DNA of 64,000 bases, from NCBI GenBank assembly GCA_050084515.1, contig CM114271.1, forward strand, positions 17,360,001 to 17,424,000, in the 5' to 3' direction. Every line of letters begins with the position of its first letter. Within the stretch, counting starts at the first letter, position 1. Made by a program: the position numbers and the translations under genes. Shown in pieces: positions 60,501-64,000 of the stretch. The notes under the pieces were generated by a model, which was not told the DNA's origin, ran no database searches, and saw only the letters and a list, made by a program, of their open reading frames with translations. Source of the stretch: Blasia pusilla (Eukaryota > Marchantiophyta > Marchantiopsida > Blasiales).

Positions 60501-63500
60501 ATCACAAGAAATTTCAGTAGCCTCCCAAATTAAGCCTTTTTCAAGGAAACTGAAGCAGATTCATCTGAATCTTGAATCAAATAGAAGAGACCAACAAGGA
60601 CACATTCAACTCACTGAGCTGTCAAATTGCTGGGCAAGAACAGCACTAGAGTGACGACAGAGCCTTGTTATTGCAGTACTCTCCAAATCCACTGTCGCAG
60701 CCCCTGAACTCATTCCTGTAAGAAAAGATAAAGCTTCAGCAGTTGCAACACCCCCTGACAGTATCTGAGCAAAATAGCACTTGTTAAGTACCTAGTGCAC
60801 ATGACCACAAGCAAATGAAAATAATTTATATCATCAGAGGACCTGCTCCCTAATAATCAGGTGAATGTGAAGCTGTATACCAAGACTCGCTACCCTTCTA
60901 CGAGGGTTGCTTTCTGCTGTCCACACACTCTCATTTGTACTGCCACTTGCATATAGACGAAATGGAAGCGCGCCCTGGTATTGTTGCAGGGGATTACTGA
61001 CGTAGTCCAGTACAGGACGCATCAGATAAAGTGAGCCACCATCTGAGCCATTACCTAACGTAGTTATCCTGGTAGTATCTGTCAAGGTACACTTCTGGCA
61101 AAAGACTCAAACAAATTTCCAGGGGTACACTCCTCAAGCATGCAGATTTTCAACATGATGCAAAGTATTGATTTGTAAACTTAAACATCCAGAACCAAAC
61201 CGAATTGATCTACAGCATGGCTCAACTAACACTGCAGTCTTGCCATGCGCCCACTGACATGAGCAGGTCATCATCCATTTCAGGCTCAAAGGACAGATGG
61301 TATCAAGATAAACCATCCACAAGTGTAAGCTATGTAATCAAGTATGCAGTTACCAATATGTTTCAAACAGTGCAGGTGAACATGCATGGTGCAGGTTAGA
61401 CATGATCACACAATACGTCTGTATTTGGCCCTTGAAAGACCATGAAGAACTGAGAAAGTGATATGAGTGATGACTTGTTCAAGTTTGGCCATGGATCTTG
61501 GCAGGATGTTAGTTATCACAAGCACAAGACTAAGAAATCGCCTCTGTGATTATTATTAATCATGAAGGATACATGACACTCTGTTGCAGGCGTGTGCCAT
61601 CCTCCATATGATCTCCATCTGGCCACTCATTAAATCTCTTGATGGAGGTGATTTTGGATGGAAAGACAACTGTCTTCATGAATGGCCACAGTACAGGAGT
61701 TTCCTTATCTTCACCTGTCCAGAGACTTGGATTCGAAGGTAAACAGCGATCAGCTGGAACAACCTGACCTTGTCGCCAGCGATCTTGCTCCAGTGGTTCA
61801 CTTTTCTGCCAGACCCTATGAATCACACTCCAATGCATCAATTATCGTACTGGTTGAAACTAAGTCCAAGTTCACAAAACCAGACCAAGGTCATTAGTGC
61901 AAGAGAGGAAGACAACACTTACCCAAGATGACCATTGCTCCCCCCAAGAATCATCACATCTGCCTCCAATTCGCCTTCTCCAGTTTGAATGCTCACTTGT
62001 AACTGTTCTAGTCCACCATCTGCACTATTCTCAGCAATTCTGTACTTCCAAATCTTCACACAAATAGCAGAATCTCATGTTAGTATCAACCTTGATGGCA
62101 TGTAAGATCTCACAGATTCGTCCCATTCCAACTGTCCCCATCTGTCAGGAAGCCATTTTCTTCAAATAGTTACCCATAAAAGACAACAAAGGGAAGATTA
62201 CAAGAATCCCTAGGAGAAGATTCAAAGATTCAATGAGCTGAACTTAAAGGGCACTCTCAGATCCAAGATAATCCACTCCAATGATTTAAAATCAAAAGAT
62301 TTAATGGGCTTACGTAATTATACCCGTGGCTGGAAAGTATGCATTTCAAAATACTGCTGCTGGAAGACTGAGCTGCTGCTTCTTGATTGTTCTTTCCAGC
62401 TGTGTCCCATCATCTCCCGTTGATGTATGAGTCCCAAGACTCCATTATCGATTTTGTCAACTGACTTCATTAGTTTGGTCTTGTGCTTACTATCATGTCT
62501 CTCCTGATTTTCATCCTAGAACCACCAGCAAAATGAATAACCATAACAAACAAATTTCTTCATATTATAGCCAAACCACTTCAAAAAACCTGCAGCGAGG
62601 GTCCTGAACTCACTTACTTCAGGTTTAAATGGAAGAGAACTCACTTACTTCAGGTTTAAATGGAAGAGAACTCCCTGCATAGACATACCTGATAAGAGGT
62701 GCTCACAGACTCAGGGTCCCGTCCAGATCTCTTACTTCTCTTCTGCTGCTGTGATAGAGGAAAGTATCTATTACGATCAACATCGAAGTAAAAACCTGGA
62801 AGATCTGCTTCAACCAAGAAGAGGTCACAAACTGGACATATTAAAGGTTACTTTACGCCTCTTGACTTGATGCTAGGACCAGATCCTTCCAATTAAATGC
62901 AATTGGCATAGAACTTCTTGATGCTTCCAAAATTGATACTTTAAATTGTTACCAGATGCAGTCCTTCATCACTATATAAAGAGAATGCTATTTGTGATAA
63001 CAATCATGAATGACCAAGAGGCCAAGTTCACCCACGTAATTAAGAAAGAGGGGTTTAGGAAAAACTCCTGTGTACAGCAAGCAAAACTACAAAAGAGCCA
63101 TCTAACAAAGCATCGAGAAACGACTCCATAGTATCAGGGAACAGCGATAGTTAAAGCATTGGCCAGTTACTACCACTCCACAAAAAAAATCATCGAAATA
63201 TGCTGCACGAAAAAACGATACCAGCTCTGAGACATCCAAAGTAGCGCACTCAAGGTAAAGTATCAAGTATGGAGCATCCTAGCAGATCACGAATTACCAT
63301 GCCATCACAACTGTCACAATAAACTTTCAGGGAAATCCTAGGTTCTTTACATGTATGCTCGTCATAAACTGCCGCAAAATTCATCTTCCAGTAGTGCAAA
63401 ATCCCAGCTCACTTCAAGAAATCAAAAAAAGGAATTTAGGAGACATTGCTCTGATAGCAAAACGACAGAGTCTCCTTTAGTTCTTAGACCTCACAGTTCC

Positions 63501-63695
63501 AGTCGTTCTTAGTATAGTGAAAACGGAATCGGGAGAATCTAGTAGATCACGCGGTTTTACTCTGAACAAGAAAAAGAGCAGATACAGTAATTGCCAACCA
63601 GAACTCATGACAAACTACGGTCGCAACACAAAAACCTTAAGGTTCCGGTGAATTTCAGTACAGCGCAAGTAGATAAACGAACCTGCGGGTGGCAT
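57511..63695 (-). CDS. DCAF4: DCAF4/WDR21-like WD40-repeat protein
   Basis: Likely a substrate receptor of CUL4-DDB1 ubiquitin ligases. Exons found on the minus strand: 63683-63695, 62689-62804, 62324-62515, 61923-62053, 61580-61815, 60881-61078, 60615-60715, 60082-60321, 58538-58576, 58016-58052, 57727-57837, 57511-57635; 1539 nt, 512 residues, all phases consistent. The N-terminus MPPADLPGFYFDVDRNRYFP is diagnostic for this family (LPGFYFDxExNRYF). WD40 blades are seen at TTLGNGSDGGSLYLMRP, MSSGAATVDLE, VLLCGFRNGAISTIDLR and LLVSGGEDCSVRVWSMASG. The blade expected between the CGFRNG exon and the SFSNYADGVSYLQ exon was not placed with confidence. A frame around 58727-58860 (FIHMYSSLLQTRMFFEGH) is a candidate, but its splice sites do not fit well. 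An LTR-like repeat (59199-59895) sits in that intron. Three exons are very short (13, 37 and 39 nt). Confidence 0.82.
59199..59895 (+). repeat. LTR-like repeat, copy B, inside DCAF4-like intron
   Basis: Begins TGTTGAAATTTGTTAATATC, contains a TATATAA-type box near 59433, and is followed by TGGTAGGGCTCTG (possible primer site) and ATGGATGGTCTAGC. It is in inverted orientation to copy A at 55660-56349. Confidence 0.8.
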
Positions 63696-64000
63696 GATGA
63701 GCAAAGTTTCCAAAATTCCTCCGCACGCATACGCAGAGTGGAGTATTGTCCAGCTCCCTATCGGTCATCAAAAGACACAAACAAGATGTTTGTTGGTCAA
63801 TGCACAAGGATAGTGTGGGATAGCGGAGGAGAAGGAGGAGGAGGAGGGATGCATGAGGGATGGAGAAGAACATAAGGGAATTTTACGTTTGAAGGCAAAT
63901 TAAGAATGGCAAAAGAGGACAGAGTGCAGAGATCTTAGCGACTCGAATGGGACTCCATGCAATTACTATTGCGTCTCTATTTGAACTAGAAGAACATTCA
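63696..64000 (-). promoter_or_regulatory. Upstream region of DCAF4-like gene
   Basis: Probable 5' UTR and promoter. GA-rich on the plus strand near 63825-63850. No specific element identified. The window ends here. Confidence 0.35.

Overview
The window looks like nuclear DNA of a land plant. It has split genes with GT-AG introns, a plastid-type pyruvate dehydrogenase subunit with a transit peptide, a plant-type flavin monooxygenase, LTR retrotransposons with plant initiator-Met-tRNA primer sites, and Helitron-like repeats. I could not place it more precisely; a seedless plant is possible, but that is a guess.

Five multi-exon genes, all on the minus strand, could be assembled with consistent reading phase across the chosen splice sites: plastid PDH E1-alpha (6844-9220, 3 exons), a DnaJ/DNAJC9-like co-chaperone (17781-20594, 8 exons), a UMP-CMP/adenylate-kinase-family enzyme with a long N-terminal extension (25433-28634, 5 exons), an FMO-type monooxygenase (37442-41558, 7 exons) and a DCAF4/WDR21-like WD40 protein (57511-63695, at least 12 exons, one propeller blade unresolved). 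One unspliced ORF on the plus strand (35470-36390) may encode an unknown membrane protein. These genes have unrelated housekeeping roles and do not form a pathway.

The rest is repeat-rich. A complete but decayed Copia element with a perfect 5-bp target duplication fills 116-5312. Non-autonomous Helitron-like elements (TC...CTAG ends, 3' hairpin) occur at 12.0, 14.6, 15.1, 21.0-21.8, 30.3-31.8 and 54.4 kb. They include a five-unit head-to-tail array joined head-to-head to a sixth copy. A 1013-bp solo LTR with a CTAAG target duplication lies at 45056-46068. Two copies of another LTR-like repeat, in inverted orientation, enclose the 3' half of the DCAF4-like gene.

The most interesting region is 47.2-53.5 kb: a decayed Gypsy-like element on the minus strand in which a retropepsin-type protease is fused in frame to a C5-cytosine DNA methyltransferase domain, with a gag relic upstream. 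A second methyltransferase fragment sits between exact 60-bp direct repeats at the 5' end. Both copies carry a TAG at the same codon. Retrotransposons carrying DNA methyltransferases have been reported in dinoflagellates and charophyte algae; I do not know of a described land-plant case.

The window also holds at least eight near-perfect short inverted repeats (14-21 bp arms, 3-11 nt loops) outside coding exons.
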